Shown: positions 1 to 15,699 of the stretch, one piece after another | Numbering within the stretch: position 1 is the stretch's first letter | Layout: every line of letters begins with the position of its first letter | Assembly (NCBI RefSeq): GCF_902459465.1 | Contig: NC_047066.1 | Location: 11,411,047 to 11,475,046 of the forward strand | Reading direction: 5' to 3' | DNA: 64,000 bases | Origin: Asterias rubens | Lineage: Eukaryota; Echinodermata; Asteroidea; Forcipulatida; Asteriidae | Notes under the pieces: model-generated | Database searches by the model: none | Seen by the model: the letters and a program-made list of their open reading frames with translations, nothing else | What the model was told of the DNA's origin: nothing | Made by a program: the position numbers and the translations under genes

Positions 1-854
1 TGTGATTTTTATACATAGCTGAATCATTTTGGGGGGTTGGTTTGGTATTGCTTTTCCTCCCACCTTTTTGTATGTTTTTTAACATAATACATATTCAAAT
101 TAAATGTTTGAATTAAGTTTAACAAATGTAGTACAAATCAGACAAAAATATGCATAGTTTGTTTAACATTTTTCAAAGCTTGTCTCCTATATAAAAAATA
201 CATGCCGTGTCCCAAATGCAACTGGTCCTCCCCCCAAAAATATTAAATAATTCCTTATAAAAATATTTCTGGTCATCTCTCATTCTCAAAACAAAAGAAA
301 GTCAAATTTTCTTTTTAAAAAAACAAAGTTTTTTTTAGATAATCTCTATCAAGGCCGACCTAACTACATGTATGCCCACATGAAGAACAGTGAAGAAACC
401 TTTCCAATCATATCTATATATATATCTATGCTCTGTTGTTGGATGGATGCAGTGTGTAAAGCACTGCAATTTTCCAGTGAGTGAGACCCCAAATTGTCAG
501 TGTAGTTAATTTATTACAAAAATTAATCCCCCCCCCCCCCCCCCCGCGAAATAAAATAAATAAAAATAGCCTACTGTAATTTTATAAAACAATACTCATA
601 TTAAATAACATAATATTAAAAAAATACAATTAATTAATAACTAAATTCTAAAATCAACAAAACAATATAAAACAAGAAAGGCTTGTTTATTCATGTTATT
701 TAAGCATGTTCGGAGCCATTCCGTACACATAATTATCATGTGTTCGCTAGCTAATAAAAACATACACTGCCTCCTGTACTTTTGGTACATAACATGGCCA
801 CCACAACAAAATAAAGTGAGAATACCGACTTTCGGTGCAGTGGTCGTAAATAAC
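1..854. other. AT-rich stretch without a recognisable gene
   Basis: No splice-flanked open frame or recognisable protein is visible here. The stretch is AT-rich with short simple runs: alternating TA around 412-425 and a run of 18 C at 528-545. The short open frames on both strands near 641-893 overlap each other and have no recognisable content. Confidence 0.6.
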
Positions 855-858
855 TTAA

Positions 859-1601
859 AGGCAGTGGACACTATTGGTAATTACTCAAAATAACTTGGTA
901 ACGAGTAATGGGGAGAGGTTGACAGTAAGCTTGGGCGATATCACGATATTATCGAATATCGCGATATTAATTTGGAAACGATTTCGATATCGGATGGATT
1001 TGGTTTTAATCGCGATAATCGCGATATATCGCAATATCGATTAAATATCGCGATGTATTTCCTAGCTGAGATATCTTGTACCCCATAGGTTTGGAGTCAA
1101 ACCAGAAGAATAGGTCTTTAGAACACCTCTCCTATGCTATGACTGTCTCTTCTACAACTTTCACTTGGAGTTTGAAGACTGATGATGTCAAATTTCATTA
1201 ATCGCGAATATATCGAATATCGCGATATATTGTCGGCGATATATCGTGAATAAAATAAATCGATATCGCCCAAGCTTAGTTGACAGTAACACTACAGTAT
1301 AAAACATTGTGAGAAATGGCTCCCTCTGAAGTGACGTAGTTTTCAAGAAATAAGTAATTTTCCACGAATTTGATTTCGAGACCTCAAGCAAGTTTAGAAT
1401 TTGAGGTCTCAAAATCAAGCATCTGAAAAGCACACAACTTCATGTGACAAGGGTGTTTTTTCTTTCATAGTTATCTCGCAACTCCGACGATCAATCGAGC
1501 TAAAATTTTCGCAGGTTTCTTATTTTATGCATATGTTGAGATACACCAAGTGAGAAGACTGGTCTTTGACAATTACCAATACTACTAGTGTCCAGTGTCT
1601 T
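859..1601. mobile_element. TTAA-type MITE, family 1, interrupted by a nested element
   Basis: The left end starts AGGCAGTGGACACTATTGG just after TTAA (855-858), and the right end is the degraded inverted copy near 1580-1601. The interior matches the other family-1 copies at 7.6, 29.0, 34.9, 37.5, 38.4 and 40.4 kb. It has no coding capacity. TTAA target sites are used by piggyBac-type transposases, but the ends do not begin with the usual CC, so the superfamily is inferred. The element is split by a second element at 926-1278. Confidence 0.8.
926..1278. mobile_element. 353-bp hAT-type MITE nested inside the family-1 MITE
   Basis: Both ends carry the inverted repeat TAAGCTTGGGCGATATC. The 8-bp direct repeat GTTGACAG lies immediately outside both ends (918-925 and 1279-1286). 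Near each end the element is full of short ATCGCGATAT-type repeats. An 8-bp target duplication is typical of the hAT superfamily, and there is no transposase frame inside. Confidence 0.85.
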
Positions 1602-1617
1602 TATTTATTTAACAAAC

Positions 1618-1791
1618 CTGTTCAACAAGACCCTGTACTGAGTACGCAAGTGAGTTTAACTCATCCAGCAGAGAGTTGAGCTCATTCTTTTGCTTCTCTC
1701 CAGACTCAGCAACCATCCCAAGTAATCTGGAAGCACAGTGCCTATATCGCTGCCTCTCCTCCATTGCAAAATCTGCTCCAGAAGATGCCAT
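1618..1791 (-). CDS. Putative first coding exon of an unrecognised minus-strand gene
   Basis: An ATG at 1791 opens a 58-codon frame rich in Glu, Leu, Ser and Asn. It looks helical, with coiled-coil-like spacing across the second half. It ends at a good donor (CAG followed by GTTTGT) at 1617, in phase 0. Without splicing the frame stops two codons later. Later exons would lie left of the window or were lost, because a MITE begins only about 17 bp past the donor. The exon lies head to head with COQ5 with 271 bp between the two start codons, so a shared promoter is likely. I do not recognise the family. It is not RNF10, the gene that diverges from COQ5 in human. Confidence 0.45.
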
Positions 1792-2062
1792 TTTTATTGC
1801 ATGAGTTGTCGTGTCGTTTCATGTGTTTTTGTGGGTGTGTTTTGAAGAGGTACAGAAACTATGTGACCTCTTTCAAAATAAATTTTAATATAAGATAAAT
1901 GAACGCAGTGATTTTTAACTTTTGTTTGAAATAAATTTATTAACACAATTTACATGATCGATATTAAAATACAAAAGTTGATGATATAAACCTCACTAAA
2001 TAAAACATAAAGTCTTTGAACTATCTAAGTGTACATTTTGAAAGAGACAGAATATTGTCAAA
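1792..2062. promoter_or_regulatory. Probable bidirectional promoter between the minus-strand exon and COQ5
   Basis: This 271-bp gap separates two start codons that point away from each other. Both starts sit in ATGGC contexts (AAAATGGCGGC at COQ5), which resemble the YY1 element common at TATA-less metazoan start sites. No TATA box is evident at a suitable distance. Confidence 0.4.
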
Positions 2063-7145
<5,083 letters not shown>

Positions 7146-7263
7146 GAGAATGATTTACAGCAGTAGTGAGTCATGTGTAACAACATACGTAACTCATGAG
7201 TTTAATCCTTCCATCACAACTGAACTCTTGTAGAGTAAATACAACATATACATGTACTGTTAA

Positions 7264-7632
7264 AGCCATTGGACACTTTCGGTAAACAGAATTGTCCAAG
7301 TCCCAAACTTTGTGTATCACAACTTATATATAAAATAACAAACCTGTGAAAATTTAGGCTCAATCGGTCATCGGAGTCGGGAGAAAATAACTGGAAAACC
7401 CACCCTTGGTTTCCGCACGTTTCGCCGTGTCATGACATGTGTTTAAAATAAACCTGTAATTCTCCCCATCGAGAATTTATATTGTTATAATGTTTTCTCA
7501 AAAAGTAAAGCATTTCATGGAATAATATTTCAAGAGAAGTCTTTTACCATTACCTTTTGTAAACCCTGTAAATTATTTGTAAATCTGTGAACTTTATTTT
7601 TTTTTTTTCTGTACCGAAAGTGTCCAATGGCT
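7264..7632. mobile_element. TTAA-type MITE, family 3 (3' of COQ5)
   Basis: It starts AGCCATTGGACACTTTCGG next to TTAA (7260-7263) and ends with the inverted copy and a mutated TTGA. Related copies lie at 34144-34510 and 34515-34858. It directly abuts a right-truncated family-1 MITE at 7637 to about 7960. Confidence 0.8.
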
Positions 7633-7636
7633 TTGA

Positions 7637-7960
7637 AGGCAGTGGACACTATTGGTAATTACTCAAAAAAACTATCATCATAAAACCTTTCTTGATTTCG
7701 ATTAATGGGGAGAGGTCGACAGTATAAAACATTGTGAGAAACAGCTACCTCTGAAGTGACATAGTTTTCGAAAAAGAAGTAAATTTCCACGAATTTGATT
7801 TCGAGACCTCAAGTTAAGAATTTGAGGTCTCGAAATCAAGCATCAGAAAGCACACAACTTCGTGTGACAATGGTGTTTTTTCTTTCATTATTATCTCGCC
7901 ACTTCGACGACCGATTGAGCACAAATTTTCACAGGGTTGTTATTTTATGCATATAATATG
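7637..7960. mobile_element. Family-1 MITE, right-truncated
   Basis: The left end AGGCAGTGGACACTATTGG and the usual interior are present, but the right terminal repeat is missing. It begins right after the TTAA-like site that ends the preceding MITE. Confidence 0.7.
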
Positions 7961-9365
7961 TTATTTTATTGTAGTTGTGTCTCCATATGAGGGAGAAATG
8001 CAGAATTAAAAAGGCACTAACTCAAGGCAACCTCTATTTTTTTGCTTGTTAACCGAGTCAGGTTTAAGTAAGGAAAACCTTGAGGCTAACCTTGAGTTAC
8101 TGCCCATTTAATTTTACCTTCCTACAATGTGTACCATTAATCAAAAACATTTTATGTCCTATTGAAAAACAACTACAGTTTATAATTACTTACAAAGATT
8201 TTTATACAAAAAAGGTGTAGCATCAAGCAATTTTGTTTTTCTTAAGTAACTAATTTTAAGTTGTAAAACTTTGTTCAATTCAGAAAGTTTATAAACTTTT
8301 TGGGGTCAACTTCCATGTTAACATTGACCCCTTACATGGGCCGCCATCGCTTTAATGTCAAATAATGGACACTTCGCACAACTCCAAGCCAATGATAGCT
8401 CATTATTGACTTCATTGAGGGGTCTGTTTTGGGCTTTTACCATCATACAAGTTATGCAATGGATCTATAGGATGCAGGTCAATGCACACTGTTTTTCTTT
8501 GGCAACATTTATCATTTAAAAGCATTTTTTGTTAAAAGTTCTGTGTTAGGTTGAAACTGGCTTTCGAGTCGTTCATTATTCAAAGCACCCTACTTCATGA
8601 GCTATTTTTTTTGTATTGATCCACCTGTAAAATTATTAAACATATTACAGCAAAATTGCAAACATATAAATACTAGGAATGTTTGACATCAATGGTGTGT
8701 AAATAAACAAAGTTATTCTTATCAACTAATTTGTTTGTTTGTTGTTTGTACCCTGGTATGCCTTCAATGTTTATCTGGTACTGGTTAGTGAAATACTTTT
8801 GGGATTATATAAAGGGCAGCATACACACCTTTTTCGTTTACTTCTTTTTTTATATTCATATTTTATCTTTCAGAAGATTTTGAAGTATTGTTTTAATGTT
8901 CAGAAATATGCTAGTACCAAAAAAGAGATACAGTATGTTTGTTTCTGTTCAGGTTGGAACAGCGGGCATGCATTCATTCTACCTAAAGGTTACATTTTTA
9001 GGAACCCTTCTGACATAAAGTTGAGCTCTGTCACCCTCACAATCTGCTGGATGCCCAATGTTTTGGCTAGTTCTGCCTCCAAATCTGGCAAGCTTTTTGT
9101 GTAATTTTACCGAAAAACCACACATTACATCGATCAAACGGAAATTTACTCATTTACAGAAACTTTACTTCTGTGTGGACCTTTGTCTTCAAAGAAAGTA
9201 CGTTAAAGCCAAGTCAATTATTTCTTGCATAGTATCAATCGAAGCCAAACTAGCTCATGGCAACTCCAACAGGTTTCTGGTATGAATAGTTCCATTTTGT
9301 GTAAAGAGGGCATGGCTTACAATGGAATTACATCAACACGAACAGAACAATCTCTTTTTTTACAA
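7961..9365. other. Intergenic stretch between the 3' ends of COQ5 and the dynein light chain gene
   Basis: This unique AT-rich sequence contains no exon that I can support. The open frames at 8739-9285 have no recognisable content. The 3' untranslated regions of the two convergent genes probably extend into it. Confidence 0.5.
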
Positions 9366-9371
9366 TTTATT
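9366..9371 (-). terminator. Probable poly(A) signal of the dynein light chain gene
   Basis: AATAAA on the minus strand lies about 52 bp past the DYNLL stop codon. It would give a very short 3' untranslated region. Other sites further left are possible. Confidence 0.4.
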
Positions 9372-9422
9372 TCAAACAAACGCTTCTAAAATCAAGTAGC
9401 TTGATAAACTTGTCAAAAAATC

Positions 9423-9692
9423 TCAACCAGATTTATACAGCAAAACAGCAACCTGCCCTAAATAGAAGTAAATAAAGTGCTTGGTCTCGTGTGTGACGTA
9501 GCTGCCAAAGTTCCTTCCCACGATGCAGTGCCATGTCGGGTTGTACTTCTTGTCGAATTCCTTCTTGATGTAAGCGGCGATGTCCTTCTCAATGTTGAAT
9601 TTCTCCAGGGCTTGGGTTGCACAGTCCACTGCGTCCTGTTGCATGTCCTCTGACATGTCAGCATTCTTGATGACGGCTTTTCTCTCAGACAT
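9423..9692 (-). CDS. DYNLL1: Dynein light chain LC8 (DYNLL1/DYNLL2 type)
   Basis: This is a complete 89-residue protein in one exon. It is nearly identical to animal LC8 throughout, including [40 protein letters not shown] and a C-terminal YKSG. LC8 forms a homodimeric hub that holds short linear motifs of dynein intermediate chain and many other partners. The start follows the motif CCACCATG. A splice acceptor (TTTGTACAG) ends 6 bp upstream of the ATG, so the gene has at least one noncoding 5' exon further right. Candidate donors are at about 9854 and 10740. The coding region has no intron. The gene converges on COQ5, as DYNLL1 does in human, which favours the DYNLL1 name; vertebrate DYNLL1 and DYNLL2 may both correspond to this single gene. 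Confidence 0.95.
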   Translation of the reverse strand: MSERKAVIKNADMSEDMQQDAVDCATQALEKFNIEKDIAAYIKKEFDKKYNPTWHCIVGRNFGSYVTHETKHFIYFYLGQVAVLLYKSG

Positions 9693-9698
9693 GGTGGC

Positions 9699-11400
9699 TG
9701 TACAAAGAAGAAATAGTTTGTTTAAATCTCATGTTGCATCATTGGTTGATAAGTTTCAATATGAAATCTCAGTTCAAATCTTTCACAGAAATTATTCATC
9801 AACCCTGGGAAATTTATCCAGTTGAAAAAATCAATAATTAAGTTTGACCCTTACCTGTACTGTATAGGCCTACTGTAAAAAAAATTGTTTTACTTTTTGG
9901 GGATTGCAGCTACATGTATCAATACATCAGGGTAACGTGGCGTTACTTTGGTGTTGTTTTCACTTGACACAGTCAATGCAGGCAGTTTAAGTGTGGGCTT
10001 TCTTTTTCTCCAATGTATTTTCTGAGAATTTACTTGGTGTGTTTAATTTAATATCATTTATTAAAATTTGTGAGGCAGTAGTAGGCTTATTTACTATCTT
10101 CCCAAAAGTTCAAAACAATTCAATAATTAAGCCTATATTTTTTTTATAGCCCTAGGCCTATTTTACTAATTATAAACTCCCATCGCCATATAGGCTTTTA
10201 TTTTATATGATAGCCTAAAACATTTAGCCTTTATTTAGGAACAAAAAGGCTAAGCTAATAAATGCTAGGCTATTTATGTATACTACTAGGCTAATTCATA
10301 TTTATATAGGAATTCATTCTTGACTCTTGTCTTGAGTTAGATTGACACCACAATGAACATGGTGAACATGATGATGAACTGATGAAATGAAAGCAAGTCT
10401 TTAAAAAAACAGTTGAGGAAAATTTACATTATTATTTTGCGCAGCAGTGTACTTGTCACTCTAACTAAAGTGAAAAACGTGAACAAAAAAACACAAAAAA
10501 CCCGTGTGGTTTTAACTGTTAGGCGACAGACAGACGAGACTGAAGTGACTAGTTTAGTGACAAACATGACGCTATTGACAGCTGGAATGTGGAGTCAGAT
10601 TTAACAAATATTTTAATTAATACTAAGTAATAATAATATAGGGGCCTACGATTAAATTGCAAAAGCAAAGCCCTACGATGTAGGCTTATTGTTAACTGTC
10701 AACACAATTAATAATTGGTCTGGAATTTTAAGTAGCTCACCTAATCAGATTGTAGTCGTTTCCAGTGTAGGCTAAACTTGCAGAAAGGCAATAACGCAAA
10801 CTATTAACATTCGTTTGACTCCAAAAACTGTGGGTTGGTCTACCGTCTAGACTCCTCCTAAAAATCCTAGCCTGGCGATCCCTTGATCGACAGCTTGCTC
10901 GCCTCGGAATCGGATGTGATGTCTAAAAAATACTGTTGTTTCAACTCACAACTTATTCACAAGTTGAAGCACTTTCGTCCGAACTCTTAAAAATAAACGA
11001 TGATAGACTTGTCCAGGTGTATGATCATTTTAGGAAGTGAAACAATTATTTGCTGTCGCTTAATTCCGGATTATTTTAGAAAATTATTTCGCAAAAAGAC
11101 ACGCAACCTCTATTTTTATATATGCACACCGCGCAAAAAGCAAAAGCACGACAAAAAATGCACGCATTCAGTTTTTAATCGCGCGCATCCAGTTGATTTC
11201 ATTGGTTAAAAGTTTATACGCTGTGTGTTTATTGGACGATGCGTCCAATTATTCCCCGGTAGCTTGCTCCATTTCAGAACAAACTTGCTCGGTGATTGGC
11301 TATTTATATGAACCACAAAACTTGATTGGTTTAAAAGAAAGGCACTTTCTCGGTAGCTTGTTCAACTTCCAAGGCGCAGGTGCCCACGAAGTTGACTCGG
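9699..11400. other. Intergenic or 5' region of the dynein light chain gene
   Basis: No coding exon is visible. Two plausible minus-strand splice donors (CAG then GTAAGG at 9854; TTAG then GTGAGC at 10740) could end noncoding first exons. The sequence at 10800-11400 is richer in CpG than its surroundings, as expected near a promoter. AGGCCTA-like motifs recur between 10080 and 10330. Confidence 0.35.
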
Positions 11401-11404
11401 GTTG

Positions 11405-11580
11405 GTTCGTGACGCCTCTCTTAATAATATTATGCATGAGGTACGTCCAATGCTAACTCAAAACGAGGCAATGGGCGCATGCAGCCACTGCAAGTGATGG
11501 GGGAAGTGCGCCCATAGCCTCATTTTGGGTAAAAAATTATGATGTCATGCATAAGTACTAAGAGAGGCGTATAAAAGGAC
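11405..11580. repeat. Imperfect inverted repeat, probable MITE
   Basis: GACGCCTCTCTTA on the left pairs with TAAGAGAGGCGT on the right. Inside, AACGAGGCAATGGGCGCA pairs with GCGCCCATAGCCTCATT. A TATAAAA string at about 11571 falls at the right end and is probably part of the element. Confidence 0.5.
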
Positions 11581-12154
11581 TTCGTGGCTTTTGGACAGCT
11601 AGCTTCGTATAGGGCCGCGGTCACAAGCGACTGGAACGGGAGACCATCCATACACGCGAGTGGCCAATAATCACGGCTAAGGGGTCAATATTAGACTTGG
11701 TTCCAGGTCTGTGAACGTGGTTTTTAGTCGTCCTAATCGATATAGACCTTTCTTATGTTGATAATCAAACCGCATTGGTTGGCATGATGTTAGTAAAACA
11801 CTAAAATCGTAAAAACAGATGTTTTAACACACTATAATTTTCTATTAAATAAAATACCTCTCATTGTTATTTTGTTTTAAACAAAATCAACAAATTTTGT
11901 TACATTTTAACAAAAAAATCTCGATCGTTTCTTGATTTGCACTTATTATAGCCGCTACACTAATTGCAGAGCCGTATGGCTCTGACTAATTGCAGAGCCA
12001 GCCGTATACAATAAAATAATAAAAAGCAGATCACTACTTCGTGGGGGTAAAAACGAAAAAGAAGAAAACAAAAAAAAGAAGTGTTATTATTTTATTTTTT
12101 CATTTTGTGTACCACTTTGTTTTGTATTTTCAAAATGACGTTCATGGCTGGGTA

Positions 12155-12198
12155 CCCCCCCCCCCCCCCACACACACACACACACACCACCACCACCA
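12155..12198. repeat. Simple repeat: poly-C, then CA, then CAC
   Basis: Fifteen C are followed by CA dinucleotides and CAC trinucleotides, about 220 bp upstream of the lectin start codon. Confidence 0.95.
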
Positions 12199-12291
12199 TG
12201 TCGTTGCCGGGGAAACGAAAAATAATCGGTTTAGCAATTATTAGCTCTTTATTCGCTAATTCGGCTCTACTGAATACGTTTCAAGTATACG

Positions 12292-12298
12292 TATAAAA
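12292..12298 (+). promoter_or_regulatory. Probable TATA box of the C-type lectin gene
   Basis: TATAAAA lies 119 bp upstream of the lectin ATG. A start about 30 bp further on would leave a 5' leader of about 90 nt. A degraded copy of this promoter segment occurs at 15240-15345. Confidence 0.45.
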
Positions 12299-12416
12299 TG
12301 AGCCGAAGGAAAGACCACCCATTTCTAAACTTGACCGTCTTTCACTAAGGACTTGTATCACTGTATTTATTTTGAGTCTTTCTTTGACCCATTCTTTTGC
12401 CCTGCCATACAACACC

Positions 12417-13064
12417 ATGAATATTATTCAAGTAATTTTTGCTCTGTATGTTTGTTCTTGTCATATTTTGGCTGAAATCTGCCCTCCTGATTGGCACCGA
12501 TACGGCGAGTCATGTTACTTCATTTTAACTGTCGAGATGGTTTGGTATGAAGCAAATCGCACTTGTGCCGAGTCACGAGCAAATATAGCCATTCCAAACT
12601 CCCAATCCGAAGAGAATTACATATATCGGAAACTGTTCCAGAAAAACTTTGACCAAGCACAAGGCGCCGAACTCTGGATTGGTTGCAATGACATCGAGGA
12701 GGAGGGAAAGTGGCAGGACTGTCCGTTGAAGGGTGAGACCAATGGATATGAGAATTGGGGGATTGGAGAACCAAGCTACGGAGGCGACTCAGATTGTGGG
12801 CACATTTGGCAAGATCAATGGGACGATACTGATTGCTATTATCCGAAGTACGCAATATGTGAGCGACATGTATCCACACCGGTATCCACCACGCAGACCG
12901 ACATTAACGGCCGCCTCACTCCTCAGTGCCTGCTACACCACGCCATGAAGGAGCTAATGGGCAATGGTGTTGCGTCGTGCGGCAAGTCTTGCCGATCACA
13001 CCCTCGATGTCACTCCTTCAAGCTGATGGAACAAGATTGCCCACCTGGTAACAAGACCACTTAG
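12417..13064 (+). CDS. Secreted C-type lectin with a short PAN-like C-terminal segment
   Basis: The single-exon frame encodes 215 residues. Residues 1-19 form a hydrophobic signal peptide; an ATG 15 codons upstream is in frame but would bury it. Residues 22-149 are a long-form C-type lectin domain opening with CPPDWHRYGESCY, with cysteines at 22, 33, 50, 127, 140 and 148, and extra ones at 90 and 102. The usual EPN or QPD sugar motif reads EPS (118-120), and the WND motif reads WDD (135-137), so sugar specificity cannot be predicted. Residues 170-208 hold five cysteines in a PAN/apple-like pattern, cut short by the stop. A possible donor (CCACCTG then GTAACA) just before the stop could extend the domain by splicing. 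Such lectins are abundant in echinoderms and are linked to immune recognition or adhesion. An intronless form could also be a retrocopy. Confidence 0.85.
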   Translation: MNIIQVIFALYVCSCHILAEICPPDWHRYGESCYFILTVEMVWYEANRTCAESRANIAIPNSQSEENYIYRKLFQKNFDQAQGAELWIGCNDIEEEGKWQDCPLKGETNGYENWGIGEPSYGGDSDCGHIWQDQWDDTDCYYPKYAICERHVSTPVSTTQTDINGRLTPQCLLHHAMKELMGNGVASCGKSCRSHPRCHSFKLMEQDCPPGNKTT

Positions 13065-13634
13065 AAACGACTGACGAAGAAAATGTTGGAGGCATCTAGG
13101 ACATTGATTAATCTCGACCATGCCAACGAACATCAGTAGAAATAAATGGATCCGGCAAATCAAAAGTTGACAAAGAAATAAAGTTGGATAATAGGCATAC
13201 CCTACTCATCTGTTTTCAACAACCGTTTCTGCACAACACGTAACGTTCTATGAGTAACGCAAACAGCACTGAACGCAAGGTAGTTGCTTGACTTTTGATT
13301 CTTTCATGTGGACATCGACACATTATATTTCACGGTATTTAAAAACGACTTGCAGACCGTTTATGACTGGTCCGACGAAGAATGCCATGGCACCAATGAT
13401 TGAGGGCACATTAATTTGACGCAAGCGTTTCAACCGTAAAGTACTACGAATAAACTCTACTAAAAAATGTTTCAGATAAAAGCACATGAATCCCTTAAAC
13501 TTTGGCTCGAAAAACAAAAAGAATGTTGGTTTCAGGTATCAAGACAAGAACATCACTGAAAATCAATGAGTAACTCTTGATGGAGCACGATGATAATATC
13601 ATCCACTTTATCAAAAGTGGAAACAATAATACTA
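13065..13634. other. 3' flank of the lectin gene
   Basis: AATAAA strings near 13140 and 13176 could serve as lectin poly(A) signals. The minus-strand frames at 13323-13707 have no recognisable content. Confidence 0.4.
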
Positions 13635-13638
13635 TTAA

Positions 13639-14003
13639 AGATGCTATGTCAGATTTTTGGCCCCAAACATTAAAACATTGATAGTTTTTGAGTGAATGGT
13701 ATTTCAAAGAGTATCACCCGCTCTAACGAAAACAAAATTAACTTTTACTTTTAATGGTCAGGAACCATGACAAAAATTTAAAACGTTTCTTATAAAACAC
13801 ATGAGAATTGATCACGTGATATATTGTCGGGATCCCGACAAAAACTAATTTTGAGCACTTTATTTCACTGCTACTAATAATTGGCGGACTCTTTCGAGCA
13901 ATGGATCAAAATGAAAGATTGTTACTTTCTCGACCCCCGTCAAAATACCTAATTTTAAATCAAAATTTTTGTGTCAAATCGGCAAAAATCTGACATAGCA
14001 TCT
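13639..14003. mobile_element. MITE family 2, copy 2
   Basis: Intact terminal repeats AGATGCTATGTCAG sit between TTAA duplications at 13635-13638 and 14004-14007. It matches the copy at 6512-6834. Confidence 0.85.
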
Positions 14004-14274
14004 TTAAGCAACGCTAGATAAGTTAACGCGTTTTGATTTGTAATTTTAAAACAATTCGTTTATTTGATTAATGTATAAATTGAAAGAGAAATTTGGGATA
14101 TTTTTAAAACTGCGACCGTAAGCAAAGCATTCTTTTGTAACCGGTTAACTGCTGCTGTATTAAGGAAATATCGCTTAACTTGAATAGCCTTACATGCGCC
14201 TAGAAAAGTTTATTAGTATAGCGCGTTAGAACTTTGTGAAAATAGTCTGTTAATATTTTAATCAAAGATGCAGA

Positions 14275-14593
14275 ATCGTCAGTGAGGGAGAGGTTGATAC
14301 TTAAAAACATTGTGAGAAACAGCTCCCTCTGAAGTAACGTAGCTTTCGAGAAAGAAGTAATTTTCCACGAATTTGATTTAGAGACCCCCGAAATAGAATT
14401 TTGAGGTCTCGGAATCAAGCATCTGAAAGCACACAACTTCGTGTGACAAGGGTGTTTTTCTATCATTATTATCTCGCAACTTCGACCACCAGTTGGGCTC
14501 AAATTTTCGCGGTTTGTTAGTTGATGCATATGTTGAGATACACTTATGAGAAGACTGGTCTTTGATAATAATTACCAATATGTCCAGGGTCTT
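14275..14593. mobile_element. Family-1 MITE, left end missing
   Basis: The interior motifs are present (ACATTGTGAGAAACAGCTCC, an inverted GAGACC/GGTCTC pair, and the CTCGCAACTTCGAC region), and the right end is a degraded TGTCCAGGGTCTTTAA. Confidence 0.65.
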
Positions 14594-14672
14594 TAAGGAC
14601 CTCATGCATCTTTAATACGTTTTACATGGAGAAATTTCATGATGTGCCATTGACTCATAAAGATCCATCTAA

Positions 14673-14945
14673 AGGCACTGGACACGTTGCGTAATTTTCA
14701 AAGACCAGTATGGTGTATAATCCCAACAGTATAAAATAACAACTCTGTGAAATTCGGGCTTATTTGGTCATCGAAGTTACAAGAAAATAATGGGCGACAG
14801 TACTCTTGTTGCACATTGTGTGCTCAAATATTTTTGAGAAAAATTACATCTCAAAAACTGCATACGTTACTCTTATTATAATAATATAGGGAGCCGTTTC
14901 TCACAATATTTTAACTACTATCACCAGCTCTCCATCGCTAATAAT
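14673..14945. mobile_element. Family-1-like MITE, opposite orientation, right end degraded
   Basis: It begins AAAGGCACTGGACACGTTG and continues in the reverse of the family-1 interior, ending in CCAGCTCTCCATCGCTAA. Confidence 0.55.
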
Positions 14946-15239
14946 GATCAGTAGGTTTTCAGACAAAAACTAAACATTTTGTCATTCTGTGTATCCTTAC
15001 GAATCATGTCCCGCTAAACAAAATGCTTGCCGAGCAAAAAGGAAGCAGGGGACCTTTTACGTACGTACAAACCATTATGTTTAGGCTGACATTTCTACCT
15101 CCATGGGCTGACCTGCCTGGTGTTATGTATATCAATTCAGGTAAGCTATTTTTGTGTAATTTTAGAGATCGTGATTCGTATTGTATTCAAGTGACCTTTC
15201 AACACAGCGGCATTTTCCGCGAAGGACGGTTATAATTAA

Positions 15240-15345
15240 ATTTGCAAGGGAAACAAAAACACATCGATCCACAAATTAGCAACTCTCAGAATTCGCTAAA
15301 TCAGCCCTACTGTGACAACGTTTCTTGTATTGAGCCGAAGATCAA
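15240..15345 (+). repeat. Degraded duplicate of the lectin promoter segment
   Basis: The order GGGAAACAAAAA, then AATTCGCTAAATC, then CCCTACTG, then ACGTTTC, then GAGCCGAAG matches 12211-12310 upstream of the lectin. No lectin coding sequence follows. It is a relic of a local duplication, or both copies derive from one repeat. Confidence 0.5.
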
Positions 15346-15355
15346 CGGCAGCCGT

Positions 15356-15381
15356 GGGGGGGGGGGGGGGGGGGGGGGGGG
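15356..15381. repeat. Run of 26 G
   Basis: An uninterrupted G homopolymer. Its length may be inexact in the assembly. Confidence 0.9.
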
Positions 15382-15562
15382 CGGGGCAGGGTACAAAGTT
15401 GGGTCCCTATTGTAACGTTCCAGATTCCATATGACTTTCATGACGTCATGAGGCCCATTCGGATATGCAGGTTGCTATAACGTACAACCCCCTCCTCCCG
15501 TTGCTTCGCCGTCGGGAGGAGGGTTATGGTCAGGATTTGAGATGAATCAGCCAGTATACAAT

Positions 15563-15691
15563 TTGTTGTACGCCGTGTGATTTGGGGTCCATGGCGTTTT
15601 GTACACCCGAGAGGGAAAATGGCACCCGAGGCGTAAGCAATACACCGAGGGTGCACAAAACCCATGGACCCCAAATCACAGCATGCAACAA
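15563..15691. mobile_element. Palindromic MITE-like element
   Basis: The left arm contains GTGATTTGGGGTCCATGG and the right arm its complement CCATGGACCCCAAATCAC, with TTGTACGC opposite GCATGCAA further out. No coding capacity. Confidence 0.65.
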
Positions 15692-15699
15692 CTGTTTTG

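Noticed and set aside
1618-1791. Identification of the exon upstream of COQ5 as RNF10, by analogy with human synteny
   Set aside because: The 58 residues show no resemblance to RNF10, so the gene is left unnamed.
11571-11577. TATA box for the lectin or dynein light chain gene
   Set aside because: It lies inside an inverted-repeat element and over 800 bp from the lectin start; a better placed TATA box is at 12292.
12520-12948. Alternative frames over the lectin gene on both strands
   Set aside because: They have no signal peptide or recognisable domain, while the lectin frame covers the same bases.
14200-14605. Minus-strand frames of 75-109 codons
   Set aside because: They read through family-1 MITE sequence; equivalent frames appear in other MITE copies by repetition only.
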